A DNA stretch of 64,000 nucleotides, from the NCBI GenBank assembly GCA_007753915.1, contig CP036352.1, forward strand, positions 3,659,306-3,723,305. Reading direction: 5' to 3'. This document shows, piece by piece, positions 54,058 to 62,803 of the stretch; the first letter of the stretch is position 1, and every line of letters starts with the position of its first letter. Both the position numbers and the translations under genes were made by a program. Origin of the DNA: Phycisphaerae bacterium RAS2. GTDB lineage: Bacteria > Planctomycetota > Phycisphaerae > UBA1845 > UTPLA1. The notes beneath the pieces were generated by a model. It searched no databases and was not told the DNA's origin. It saw nothing but the letters and a program-made list of their open reading frames with translations.

Positions 54058-54255
54058 GGATTCCTCCCTGAACCCGCAGGCCCGCTTCCTTGCGCCGCCT
54101 GACCTGGCACACGACCTTGCGTGCCGTCATTCGTCGTCGCCGGCCACCAGGCTCGTTGCGACAACGATTGTTTATTTTCCGCCACTGCCTTGCGGACCTT
54201 GTTTCGCACGACCGCCGCGGGGGCGTCGCCGGTCTGCAATGCAGTGACGGCGGTC

Positions 54256-54283
54256 CTATCGGGCCGAGTGGTTTGGGACTTTC
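54256..54283 (-). promoter_or_regulatory. Sigma28 (FliA)-like promoter upstream of fliC
   Basis: On the minus strand, GAAAGTCC (54276-54283), a 12-bp spacer and CCCGATAG (54256-54263) resemble TAAAGTTT-N11-GCCGATAA. It would leave an ~190-nt leader before fliC. No fliA gene is in the window. Confidence 0.5.
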
Positions 54284-54488
54284 GTTAAGGTCGAAAATGT
54301 TTCATTTCGCGGAATGCGGACCTGCGCGGGCGGTTCATATCGGACCAGCCGTAGCGTGGACTCACCCTTCGGCGCGACCGGTCCGAGCCGCCGCAGTCAT
54401 GCGGCGGAACGCAGTCAATCGGCGACCGTGCGCTTTCCTACGGCTCTGACAGACGCGCGCGGCGCTCCTCGCCGTGGTGAGCTTGCAT

Positions 54489-54511
54489 GGTGCGTCGAGG
54501 ACGCACCCTAC
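54489..54511 (+). repeat. GGTGCGTC palindrome, copy 3
   Basis: Identical to the copies at 19975 and 57218. It lies in the 717-bp gap (54058-54774) between fliC and the pectate-lyase-like gene. That gap also holds the sigma28-like promoter, heptamer array E and a sigma70 promoter. Confidence 0.85.
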
Positions 54512-54576
54512 GACTCTGCTTTACCATCATCGCGACCCCACCCTCGCTGCGCGAGGATGGGGCATCCGTGCTTACG

Positions 54577-54632
54577 GCTCACCGCCCAAGGCTCTTGGCT
54601 CTCGGCTCATGACTCTTGGCTCATGTCATATG
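54577..54632. repeat. Heptamer tandem repeat array E (GCTC family)
   Basis: Eight 7-bp units with conserved GCTC or ACTC at the start (GCTCTTG, GCTCTCG, GCTCATG, ACTCTTG, GCTCATG and degenerate neighbours). The period matches arrays A-D but the sequence differs. It ends 28 bp before the -35 box of the next gene. Confidence 0.7.
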
Positions 54633-54660
54633 GCAAACATCTAATAGTCCGCAAATAACC

Positions 54661-54690
54661 TTGACATGCCCGTGGCATTTGTGTTATACT
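54661..54690 (+). promoter_or_regulatory. Strong sigma70-type promoter of the pectate-lyase-like gene
   Basis: A perfect TTGACA (54661-54666), an 18-bp spacer and TATACT (54685-54690). Predicted start near 54697 gives a ~78-nt leader with AAGGAGG at 54760-54766, 8 nt before ATG 54775. Confidence 0.85.
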
Positions 54691-54774
54691 CGCGTCATCT
54701 CGTGGGGCCGGACGGGCCGCTCACCGGGCAAGCGGGCGGCGAGAAGTGTGCCGTTGGCGAAGGAGGCCAATCCA

Positions 54775-56450
54775 ATGGACCGTCGTAGCTCGTTTCGACC
54801 CGTAGCCGTTCTCTCTCTCTCTCTCTCGTGATCTGCGCGCTGACCGCTCGATCAACGATTGCTGACCCCGATCCGCCGCAAGAGTATCCCTGTCCACCGA
54901 TGCCCACCGAGGCATCGCCGGCATTCGAGGGCGCGATGGGCTGGGCCAAGTTTGCCTTCGCCAACCCGCCGCAGAACTACAACCCGAACTTCTGGTACGA
55001 AGTCACCAATGCCGACGACTACATCCCCGGTGTGGATGATCCCGAAGACTTCGACGATACGCTGCGGTACGCGATCGAAGAAATCAGCGGCCCGCGCAAC
55101 ATCAAGGTGCTCGTCAACGGGACCATCACGCTCAAGAGCCAGCTTAGCATGGATGACCAGTCTTACGTGAAGATCACCGGCGAATACGCCACCGGGATCG
55201 GCCCGACCATCATCGGCGACGAGTTTCGCATCAAGGACTGCAACAACATCGTTCTGCGGTACATGCGTTTTCGTTCGCGTGAGAACGCGACTCACCATTG
55301 CGCCCGCTCGCTGCTGATCCTCGGCGAGGACGAAGGCTGCAACGACGTCATCGTGGACCATTGCTCCATCGGCGCATCGCGCGATGACAACATCTCCGTC
55401 TATGGCAAGCTTTGCCGCGTCACGGTCCAGAACTGCATCATCGGCGGCGGGATGATCGGTTTTTCCCGCGCGGGCATCGGGTCCGGTTCGACCAGTGCCC
55501 ACGTCCACGAACGGCTGACCTATTGCAGAAACCTCATCACCAACACATCGGATCGGCAATTGCTTTTCTTCGGTCCCGGCCGGGTGGATTTCTTTAATAA
55601 CATTGTCTCAATCAACAAGTCCGCGATGCAGCTGGGAGCCGAGACCGGCACTTACGGCCCGCAGATCAACATCATCAAGAATCACTTCCGGACGGCCAAC
55701 GCCTTCACACGCGGCGCTTACTTCGAGGACCCGATTCGGGCGAAGGTGGTCGCCAGCCCCATCGGACCGGGCAACCAGGAATTGCCCGTGAGTTCCAACG
55801 GGTTCTCCATCCACCTCAACGGAAACCTTTACAGGAAGTACAATGTGGTCGAACAAACCTATGAAGACCCTTATGAGAACCAGTGGGACCTGACTTACGA
55901 CCTCAACAATCACGAGGGCCACGAAGACCCGCCGCCCGGCGAGGCCAACTTCCCGACCGACTTCCAGAAGGTGGGTGCGTGGGACATGCCGTCCGACACG
56001 ATCCTCAACGCAGTGGATGTCGAGGCGCATGTACTGGCCAACGCGGGCTGCCAATTGCCGACGTCGCAGCCCACGTGGGATGATTATGATTCGATCCTCG
56101 TTGAATCGGCGATGATTGATGATGGCTCGAAACCCAATCGCGTCTTTCCGGATACCGAACCGGATAACGACGGCTTCCCCGGCACGCCCGCGCTGACCTA
56201 CCCCGCCCACAATGCAACGGGCGTCTCGACGAGCGTCACGCTCTCGTGGATCCAAAGCGATGAAACGGATGACTACGAAGTTTTTCTCGACACTAACATA
56301 TTTCCAACAACAAGTATCGGCGTAACCTCGAACACACAGATACAAGCCTCGAACCTCCAGGCGAATACTCTCTATCGATGGAGAATCGTGGCAAGAGATA
56401 GCTGTGAAAACACATCGGGTACGCAATCTCGCGAATTTACAACGGAGTAA
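54775..56450 (+). CDS. Secreted pectate-lyase-like beta-helix protein, out of frame at a (TC)9 tract
   Basis: The start at ATG 54775 has AAGGAGG 8 nt upstream, and its first 18 codons (MDRRSSFRPVAVLSLSLS) form the first half of a signal peptide. They run through a TC repeat and hit TGA at 54829-54831. The rest of the signal (VICALTARSTIADPDPP) and the mature protein continue in another frame from 54828. With eight or eleven TC units the frames join. The mature part (~530 residues) is a parallel beta-helix of pectate lyase type (YVKITGEYATGIGPTIIGDE, DVIVDHCSIGASRDDNISVY), with a C-terminal fibronectin-III-like domain. Substrate is not proven. An assembly error is the alternative. Confidence 0.85.
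54810..54827. repeat. (TC)9 microsatellite in signal-peptide codons
   Basis: Nine uninterrupted TC units lie inside the signal-peptide region. Dinucleotide tracts of this length slip during replication. One unit fewer or two more would restore the frame from ATG 54775 to the pectate-lyase-like domain. Confidence 0.95.
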
Positions 56451-56468
56451 TTTCATAAGGGTTGTCTC

Positions 56469-57176
56469 ATGCGAAATACACACTTAGTAATCGCTGTCGG
56501 ATTTGTCAGTTGCGCGACATCTGCGCTGGCTGAAATAGTTGTTTGGCAAACGGCTATGCCACTGTCTGCCAACGCCTTCATAGCAGGCCAAGGAAACGGA
56601 TACACTCGCCTCGACCTCGGATGCAACGCCACTGTCGGCGAGTGCAAATGGAAAATTACCACACAGGTCTTCATCGCTGACGGCACGCTCCGCAGTTACA
56701 GCCTGTCGATTCGCGATCCGGCCGGAGCGGCCACGCAGTTGAGCGTCTCCGAAAGCAGCTTCGCCGGCGCGCCGTTTACGAATGTCTTCGCGCAACACGA
56801 GAACATGCCGCCCTTTCTCTCGTATCTTTCGGCGGGGCTTTTCCCCGGTCAGCCGGATGTTCCCGCCGGGCCGACGGTTTACAACCTGCACAGCTACGTC
56901 CTGACCTCGCAGGCAGGCATCGCTCCCGGCACGCTGACCCAACTCCGCGGCGGGTCCAACGGGTTCGTCGGTTTCGAACCATTTGATCCGCTCGACAGCC
57001 ACCGCATCACGGCCTTCGGCGCAAATCCCGGGTTTGACATCAGCAGCGGCGAATGGCCCAACCCGGTCATTCACATCAACTACGTCCCCGAACCAACCAC
57101 GGCCGCGATGCTCCTCGCCCCGGCGGTGTTGCTGATGCGCCGACGGCGGTCGCGCGGTCGCACACTTCGGCAGTAA
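56469..57176 (+). CDS. PEP-CTERM sorted secreted protein
   Basis: A 235-residue protein 18 bp after the pectate-lyase-like gene, probably cotranscribed. A signal peptide (VIAVGFVSCATSALA) is followed by a ~180-residue beta-rich domain with one Cys pair (DLGCNATVGECKW). It ends in the classic sorting signal: VPEP, a hydrophobic stretch (AAMLLAPAVLLM) and an Arg-rich tail (RRRRSRGRTLRQ). Such proteins are processed by an exosortase and attached to or released from the cell surface, often with exopolysaccharide. No exosortase gene is in the window. Confidence 0.92.
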   Translation: MRNTHLVIAVGFVSCATSALAEIVVWQTAMPLSANAFIAGQGNGYTRLDLGCNATVGECKWKITTQVFIADGTLRSYSLSIRDPAGAATQLSVSESSFAGAPFTNVFAQHENMPPFLSYLSAGLFPGQPDVPAGPTVYNLHSYVLTSQAGIAPGTLTQLRGGSNGFVGFEPFDPLDSHRITAFGANPGFDISSGEWPNPVIHINYVPEPTTAAMLLAPAVLLMRRRRSRGRTLRQ

Positions 57177-57217
57177 GGCCACGGTGCGATGCACGAATCG
57201 CGGCGTTATTAACCCGT

Positions 57218-57240
57218 GGTGCGTCGAGGACGCACCCTAC
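57218..57240 (+). repeat. GGTGCGTC palindrome, copy 4
   Basis: Identical to copies 2 and 3. Its terminal CTAC overlaps the flavoprotein gene, supplying that gene's TAG stop codon (minus strand, 57237-57239). Confidence 0.85.
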
Positions 57241-58523
57241 AAATTAAGGCCCACGGCTCTTCCCGCTACGAAGCCCGTGCTCCATGCCCATTGGAAGTTA
57301 AATCCCCCGATGCGGCCGTCGACGTCGAGTATCTCGCCGACCAGATACAACCCCAGACACTTCCGCGAGGCCATCGTGGCGGGGTCGATCTCGTTCAGCG
57401 CCACGCCGCCGGCTGTCACTTCGGCATGGACATAACCGCGACTGTCCACGATCGGCAGCGGCCACTGGCGCAGTGCGAGAATCAACCGCCGGCGGACCTC
57501 GCGCGAAAGGTGCGCGAGAGCGGTGCGACCATCAATGGAAAGCGCCGTCAGAACGGCGTCAACGAGACGGGCGGGCAGCCGTTCGCACAGGGCGGATTTC
57601 AAGTGCGCCCGAGGGGAGCGGGCGGCCAGTTCGATCCAGCGTTGCTCCTCCGCCTCGAATGTGTCGGCGGCCCCGCCGGCGGCCGGGCCGTGCAGCAACA
57701 GATTGACGGCGAGTTCGGCAGGGCGGCCCTCGAGCGCGGCTCGATGCCAGACGCGCGACACATCCATGGCGGCCGGACCGCTGACGCCGAAGTGGGTCCA
57801 GAGCATGGGACCGCGAACGCGAACCGGCTTCTCCCCTTGCACGCGGGCGGTGATCTCGACATCGTGGGCGATGCCCGATAGCCCCTTGTGAAAGTCGCCG
57901 CTCAAGACGAGCGGAGCAAGCGCCGGGGTCGTCGGCACGATGGTGTGACAAAGACTTTTAGCTAATTCATAGCCGTGGCCGTCGCTGCCGGTCTTGGGCA
58001 GGGACTTCCCCCCGGTGGCCAGCACGACGCGCTGTGCGAGGACGGGGCCGCGCGATGTGACGATGCGGAATTCGCAGGCACCGCCGCCGGATTGAACCCG
58101 GTCGATCGATTCAACTCGCGAATCGGTCCGGATTTTCACGCCGAGCCGGTCGGCCTCTCGCAGCAAGGCATCGAGAACGGTCCGGGCGGAGTTTGAATCA
58201 GGAAAGAGCTTGCCCCATTGCTCTTCGTGCAGCCCGACGCCCAGATCACGGAAAAACACCGCGGCGTCGCGCTCGCTGAAGGCGGCGAGGATTTTTTTCA
58301 CGATGGGGCGGCTCGGCGCGAAAAAGTCTTCGGGCGACACGCGGGCGTTGGTGACGTTGCAGCGACCCCCGCCGCTGACGAGGATCTTCGCGCCGAGCTT
58401 CTTCGCACCGTCGAGGATCAGCACGTCCAGACGCGGTCGGTGGCGCGCCGCGAAGATCGCGGTCGCCAGCCCCGCCGCGCCACCGCCGATGATCGCCACG
58501 TCCGCGAAGGTTCCGGTTTGCAT
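57237..58523 (-). CDS. BaiN/HI0933-type FAD-dependent oxidoreductase
   Basis: A 428-residue flavoprotein. ATG 58523 begins just before the dinucleotide-binding ADVAIIGGGAAGLATAIFAA. Family motifs are VSGGGRCNVTNARVSPEDFF, EEQWGKLFPDSNSARTVLDA, VVLATGGKSLPKTGSDGHGY and the C-terminal IGGFNFQWAWSTGFVAGRAV. Members reduce enone or other unsaturated bonds, or are uncharacterised. The stop codon lies inside a dispersed palindrome. The upstream frame to 58562 lacks conservation. Confidence 0.93.
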   Translation of the reverse strand: MQTGTFADVAIIGGGAAGLATAIFAARHRPRLDVLILDGAKKLGAKILVSGGGRCNVTNARVSPEDFFAPSRPIVKKILAAFSERDAAVFFRDLGVGLHEEQWGKLFPDSNSARTVLDALLREADRLGVKIRTDSRVESIDRVQSGGGACEFRIVTSRGPVLAQRVVLATGGKSLPKTGSDGHGYELAKSLCHTIVPTTPALAPLVLSGDFHKGLSGIAHDVEITARVQGEKPVRVRGPMLWTHFGVSGPAAMDVSRVWHRAALEGRPAELAVNLLLHGPAAGGAADTFEAEEQRWIELAARSPRAHLKSALCERLPARLVDAVLTALSIDGRTALAHLSREVRRRLILALRQWPLPIVDSRGYVHAEVTAGGVALNEIDPATMASRKCLGLYLVGEILDVDGRIGGFNFQWAWSTGFVAGRAVGLNL

Positions 58524-58743
58524 CGGGGTGTCGTGCAAATAGGACCTTTCCGCGTCGTGCATTCCCGCATCGTAGCCGCCGGCCGACGGGCTTCAATTCA
58601 CCAACCGCCGGTTCGCAACCACCGTCGCGAAACTCGCCGCCCAAAAGAGCCGGGGCGCGTCGCCCCGGTTAAGAGAGCAACACGCCCCGGATTTACGCTT
58701 CAAATCACGAGCGGGGAATTCGCCGATGGCGACCCCGCCCCGA

Positions 58744-59217
58744 TCAGCACGGCTTGGAGAATGCAGCCTTCATCCGGTCCATCATCTGATCCGGCGGCAC
58801 ATCCTCGACATGCGTCGCAATCGACCAGCGGTGGCCGAACGGATCCTTCACTTTCGCAAAGCGGTCGCCCCAGAACATGTTGGTCGGCGGCATCATCGAC
58901 TCGGCGCCCGCTCCGACGGCCCGCTTGTGCGCGGCGTCGACGTCCTCGACGTACAGGTGAATCGTGACGGGCGAATTGTTCAGCGCGAGCGGCGAGACGA
59001 TGCCCATGTCCGGGCACTCTTCGCCGAGCATGATGACGGAATTGCCGATCATCATTTCGGCGTGCATGACGCTCTTGCCGTCAGGCCCGGGCATGCGGAA
59101 CATTTCCTCGGCCCCGAACGCCTTCTTGTAAAAATCAATCGCCGCACCCGTGTTCTTCAGGGTAAGGTAGGGCGTGACCGAATGATGCCCTTCTGGAATC
59201 GGATTGACCTGCGCCAT
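58744..59217 (-). CDS. VOC-superfamily (PhnB/glyoxalase-like) protein
   Basis: A 157-residue protein. AAGGAG lies 9 nt before ATG 59217. The paired beta-alpha-beta-beta-beta modules read VTPYLTLKNTGAAIDFYKKA and HLYVEDVDAAHKRAVGAGAE. WGDRFAKVKDPFGHRWSIAT is the hallmark C-terminal segment of PhnB-like proteins, including the terminal-module His. Related proteins bind small molecules or metals, and some give antibiotic resistance. Function here is unassigned. Confidence 0.93.
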   Translation of the reverse strand: MAQVNPIPEGHHSVTPYLTLKNTGAAIDFYKKAFGAEEMFRMPGPDGKSVMHAEMMIGNSVIMLGEECPDMGIVSPLALNNSPVTIHLYVEDVDAAHKRAVGAGAESMMPPTNMFWGDRFAKVKDPFGHRWSIATHVEDVPPDQMMDRMKAAFSKPC

Positions 59218-59447
59218 GTGTAATGCTCCTTTTCTAGCTTCGGACGATTTGGGTGATTGCACGGCAAACAAGGGTCGGTCGTTGCCGCTGGGTCTCGCCA
59301 GCTCACATTGTCGCACAAGTCGCCGTCCGACTCAATGCAAGCCGTCGACGAACCTCGACATTCCATGCCGTCCTTGCCCTCCGGTTTTCCGATCGCGCAA
59401 AATCGGCTATCATCCGGCGATTGCGACACTTACCGGAGAATTGAGAC

Positions 59448-60554
59448 ATGATTCAACCATCCACGCGACCCCTTTTTGGCATGATCCTGCTCGCCCTCGC
59501 TTCCTGTGCCCCGGGCCAGTCGCGCGCGCCGGCGGAAGGGTCGGCCGGGGGACCGGCTTTCTCGCCGGCTTCCGCTGATGCCAAACCGGCGGCAGATCAA
59601 ATCCTGCTCGCGCCGCGGTACGTTGCCGGGTATTCCGATTACATCGAATTCAAGCAGGACGTCACACAGACGCAATCGGAGCGCGGCGCGCCGGACGTGA
59701 CTGCCGGCCTGAAGCGGTTGTACGGCATGATCCGCCGGGTCGAATCGGCTTCCAAGGACGGCGCCACGCTGACGCTGACGCTCGATCGCGCGATGCATGA
59801 GAAATGGAGCATGTACCTTCGCCGCTGGTACGACTCCGATCGCCATGACAACACCGACGAGCTGCCGATTCTCTCACGCGCCCTGAACATCGTGCTCCAC
59901 CGCGTATTTCAGTTTCAAGTGAACAAACGCCTGGAGGTCGTCGACGTGCAGGTGCCCGATGATCTCGAAAAGGCGATCATTGAAACGCAGGACGGATTCT
60001 TTGCTCCCGAGGTGCAGCGCGATTTCAGCGCCCAGCGGCTCAAGATCAATTGGTTCCTGATGCCCGGCGCGCTTTACGCCGACCGGCCGGTCAAGGTCGG
60101 CGACTCGTGGAAGAACTGGGTGGAGGACCAGCTTCCGTTGCAAGGCCCGGCGCGGATGCACTTCGAGTGCAAACTCGAAAAACTCGAAGGGCCTCCCGGA
60201 AAGCGCGTCGCGACGGTTTCCTTCAAAGGCGCGCTGGAACTGACCGGCGATCTCTCGAAACTCGATCGGTTTGCGCGCTCCTACCAAAGCGAGTGGGACG
60301 GCGTCGCCACATTTGATGAAGCCCGGAGTGAATACACGCGACGCATCCAGCAGACGCGCACGAGGCTGATGTTCGCCGGCAAGGCGGCCGACCCAAAAAC
60401 TCCACCGCCGGATCAGCTGCTTTTCCTGAAAGTGGATCAGTCCTACCGTGTGCTGACGATGGACGAGCGCATGAATGAGCAGAAATCGCTCGCGGCGGCA
60501 TCGCAACCCAAGGCGACCAGCCAGCCGGCGCCCGCACCCACCATACAACCTTAG
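59448..60554 (+). CDS. Lipoprotein with DUF6263-like beta domain
   Basis: A 368-residue protein. GGAG lies ~9 nt before ATG 59448, and a lipoprotein signal ends at about Cys20 (MILLALASCAPG). A linker rich in Ala/Pro is followed by a beta-rich domain (~50-335) with KVGDSWKNWVEDQLPLQGPA and ATVSFKGALELTGDLSKL. The C-terminus is Pro/Ala/Gln-rich. Such all-beta lipoproteins are common in Planctomycetota and uncharacterised. The similarity to DUF6263 is tentative. Confidence 0.8.
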   Translation: MIQPSTRPLFGMILLALASCAPGQSRAPAEGSAGGPAFSPASADAKPAADQILLAPRYVAGYSDYIEFKQDVTQTQSERGAPDVTAGLKRLYGMIRRVESASKDGATLTLTLDRAMHEKWSMYLRRWYDSDRHDNTDELPILSRALNIVLHRVFQFQVNKRLEVVDVQVPDDLEKAIIETQDGFFAPEVQRDFSAQRLKINWFLMPGALYADRPVKVGDSWKNWVEDQLPLQGPARMHFECKLEKLEGPPGKRVATVSFKGALELTGDLSKLDRFARSYQSEWDGVATFDEARSEYTRRIQQTRTRLMFAGKAADPKTPPPDQLLFLKVDQSYRVLTMDERMNEQKSLAAASQPKATSQPAPAPTIQP

Positions 60555-60699
60555 TTTAGGCCATACCAAAAAAGGAAACGGCAACGAGTCGTGAGGCACC
60601 AGCGCCCCGCCCGTGGGCCGTCAAGTCTAAGATTGCCGGATTCGACTGGCTGTTCGAGGCAATGACTTTATAATCGCGATTGAAAAGGGAGCATCGCTC

Positions 60700-61332
60700 A
60701 TGGCTTGGCAGGTATTAGATCGAATTACCCCCGTCGTCGATACCGAGGCGCCTCCGGTCCTCAATGACGCCATTCGCGACAAGATTCGTGCGTTCTTCCC
60801 CCGCTACGAGACAAAACGCGCGGCGTTGCTACCCGCTCTGCACGTCGTGCAGGACGCACTGGGCCACGTCAGCTACGCCGCCATGCTCGAAATCGCGCAG
60901 GTACTGGAAATTCCCCCCAGTGCCGTCATGGATACCTTGAGTTTCTACACCCACTTCTGGGACCATCACAAGGGCCAGAAAGTGGTCGTTCTTTGCCGCA
61001 GCCTTTCCTGTCAGCTCATGGGCGCTGATGCCGTCCTGGAGACACTCAAAGACCAATTGAACATCGACGAGCACGGAACCACAGCCGACGGTCAATTCAG
61101 CCTGCTCACAGAGGAATGCCTCGCAGCCTGTGACCACGCACCGTGCATGTTGATCAACGAAAAATTGCACAAAAAGGTCAAGCCTGACGACGTGGCCAAG
61201 GTGCTCAAGGACCCGAAGAACGACCAGATCGTCCCGGAGCGATCCGATCTCTTCGACAAGCCGTCGGCGGCCGCACCGGCGCCGCCCGAACTGCCGACGA
61301 CGTCGGATGTGAACGAAATGAAACGGGCCTGA
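60700..61332 (+). CDS. nuoE: NADH-quinone oxidoreductase subunit E
   Basis: A 210-residue thioredoxin-like subunit of complex I carrying the N1a [2Fe-2S] cluster. GGGAG lies ~9 nt upstream, and a TATAAT box at 60669-60674 may be part of its promoter. Ligands are C99 and C104 (LCRSLSCQL) with C140 and C144 (CLAACDHAPC). The helical start FFPRYETKRAALLPALHVVQ is typical. A ~35-residue Pro/Ala-rich tail exceeds the usual ~160 residues. nuoF follows after one intervening membrane-protein gene. Confidence 0.95.
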   Translation: MAWQVLDRITPVVDTEAPPVLNDAIRDKIRAFFPRYETKRAALLPALHVVQDALGHVSYAAMLEIAQVLEIPPSAVMDTLSFYTHFWDHHKGQKVVVLCRSLSCQLMGADAVLETLKDQLNIDEHGTTADGQFSLLTEECLAACDHAPCMLINEKLHKKVKPDDVAKVLKDPKNDQIVPERSDLFDKPSAAAPAPPELPTTSDVNEMKRA

Positions 61333-61411
61333 TGGCTTCCGGCATCGCAATTCCTCACATCGTCGACGCAACGGCCATGCCCCCGGGCCGTGGACAACGT
61401 CCCTTTGACCC

Positions 61412-62803
61412 ATGTCGCAGCTAACGCCCCACGCACAGCCATCCGACCCGCCCATGCCGGCCGCACTGCCCGCGCCCGGTCGCGATGCCCGCGGGCGGCT
61501 GCAATCCCTCGCTGTCTTTCTGCTGCTCCTGATTGCCATTCACCTCATCGCCGGTAAAAAACTTCAACTGTCTCAATGGACTGCCTCGGCCGATGACAAC
61601 GCCGCCATCGCCGAGGCCATGGCCTGGCGAGCCGGCCGGCTCGACCTGCCCCATGATGGCCGCGACGCCGCCGTCGACCGCATGCACGACACGGCATGGC
61701 ACAATGAAAAGGTTTACAACGTCTTTCCGCCGCTGATGGTTTTTTTGAGCTATGCCGCTGCGCCGCTGAACGCGGCGCTTTCCGGTCGTCCCGATTTCTG
61801 GCAGCCGACGCTCTACACGCTACTTGCCTTCGGACCGCTTCCACTGCTTGGATTCCTCGTGTTCCGACGCGCCACGAATTCCGATTGGCGCGGCGCGATT
61901 ATTACGCTCGCCTGGATCGCCGGCTCACCGCTGCTTCCGGCGCTCGGCGAAGCGCGCGGGGCATACCTCGGCTCGCTCAATCACGTCTTCTCGCAGTCGG
62001 GCCTGCTCCTTCTGCTTTGGGATGTGCTCGGAAAACGCCGCATCTGGCCGGGGTTGGTCGGACTCGCCGTTGCCGTCTGGAGCCGGCAGATGACCGCGCT
62101 CTATGCACCCGCACTGCTCTGGGCCGCCTGGCGCCGACCATCAGTCGAGCGAGGTTTCTCGCGTAACAAGCGAGCGGCTGGGACGATCCTGGGGCTTGCG
62201 GTTATCGCCGCACCGCTCCTTACGCTTAACTACCTGAAGTTCGGTAACCCCCTCCAGTTCGGCTACGGCTACATCTACGAAAACCGCTCCGCAGGCTACG
62301 TCGAGGATCGCTTCCGCGCTCACGGTGTCTTCTCGCATCACTTCATCCCCGAGAACGCTTACTACCAGTTCATTGCCCCGCCGCACGTCGCCTTGGGTTG
62401 GGACGGCGTGCAGGTTACCGAGTTGAACAACATCGGCACGGGAATCCTTTGGACGACTCCCATCGTGATTTGGTTGTTGATCGCATTCGGATCGTGTCTC
62501 GCGCAGCCAAGTACGCGAACACTGCTCCTATGCAGCCTCGCGGTCATGCTCGGCGACATGTGCTATCACAGCCCCGGATTCCTCCAGAGCGGCTATAGCC
62601 GATTCGCCCTGGACTATCTGCCAATCTGGCTGGCTCTCGCCGCGGGACGGATGTTCGACATGCCTTGCACCAAGCCCGTCAAGATCGATCAATCGCCGTG
62701 GGGCTGGCGAAACTGGGTCACGGTCGCCTGTGTTGCATGGAGCCTCTTTTACTTCCAAACTATCACCCCTGACGCGTATTTCCGCACAGTGGTCGGAGGC
62801 TAA
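61412..62803 (+). CDS. Polytopic membrane protein between nuoE and nuoF
   Basis: A 463-residue protein with about nine to ten membrane helices, starting at ~30 (LQSLAVFLLLLIAIHLIAG). The first periplasmic loop holds acidic residues and DTAWHNEKVYNVFPPL, resembling GT-C glycosyltransferases or DUF2029-type mannosyltransferases. Its TAA is immediately followed by the nuoF ATG, so translation is coupled. It is not a known complex I subunit. A lipid-linked-sugar glycosyltransferase is the best guess. Confidence 0.75.
   Translation: MSQLTPHAQPSDPPMPAALPAPGRDARGRLQSLAVFLLLLIAIHLIAGKKLQLSQWTASADDNAAIAEAMAWRAGRLDLPHDGRDAAVDRMHDTAWHNEKVYNVFPPLMVFLSYAAAPLNAALSGRPDFWQPTLYTLLAFGPLPLLGFLVFRRATNSDWRGAIITLAWIAGSPLLPALGEARGAYLGSLNHVFSQSGLLLLLWDVLGKRRIWPGLVGLAVAVWSRQMTALYAPALLWAAWRRPSVERGFSRNKRAAGTILGLAVIAAPLLTLNYLKFGNPLQFGYGYIYENRSAGYVEDRFRAHGVFSHHFIPENAYYQFIAPPHVALGWDGVQVTELNNIGTGILWTTPIVIWLLIAFGSCLAQPSTRTLLLCSLAVMLGDMCYHSPGFLQSGYSRFALDYLPIWLALAAGRMFDMPCTKPVKIDQSPWGWRNWVTVACVAWSLFYFQTITPDAYFRTVVGG

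Noticed and set aside
54616-54831. A 71-codon frame ending at the TC tract
   Set aside because: Only its last 18 codons, from ATG 54775, have a Shine-Dalgarno sequence. The earlier part covers the promoter and untranslated leader.
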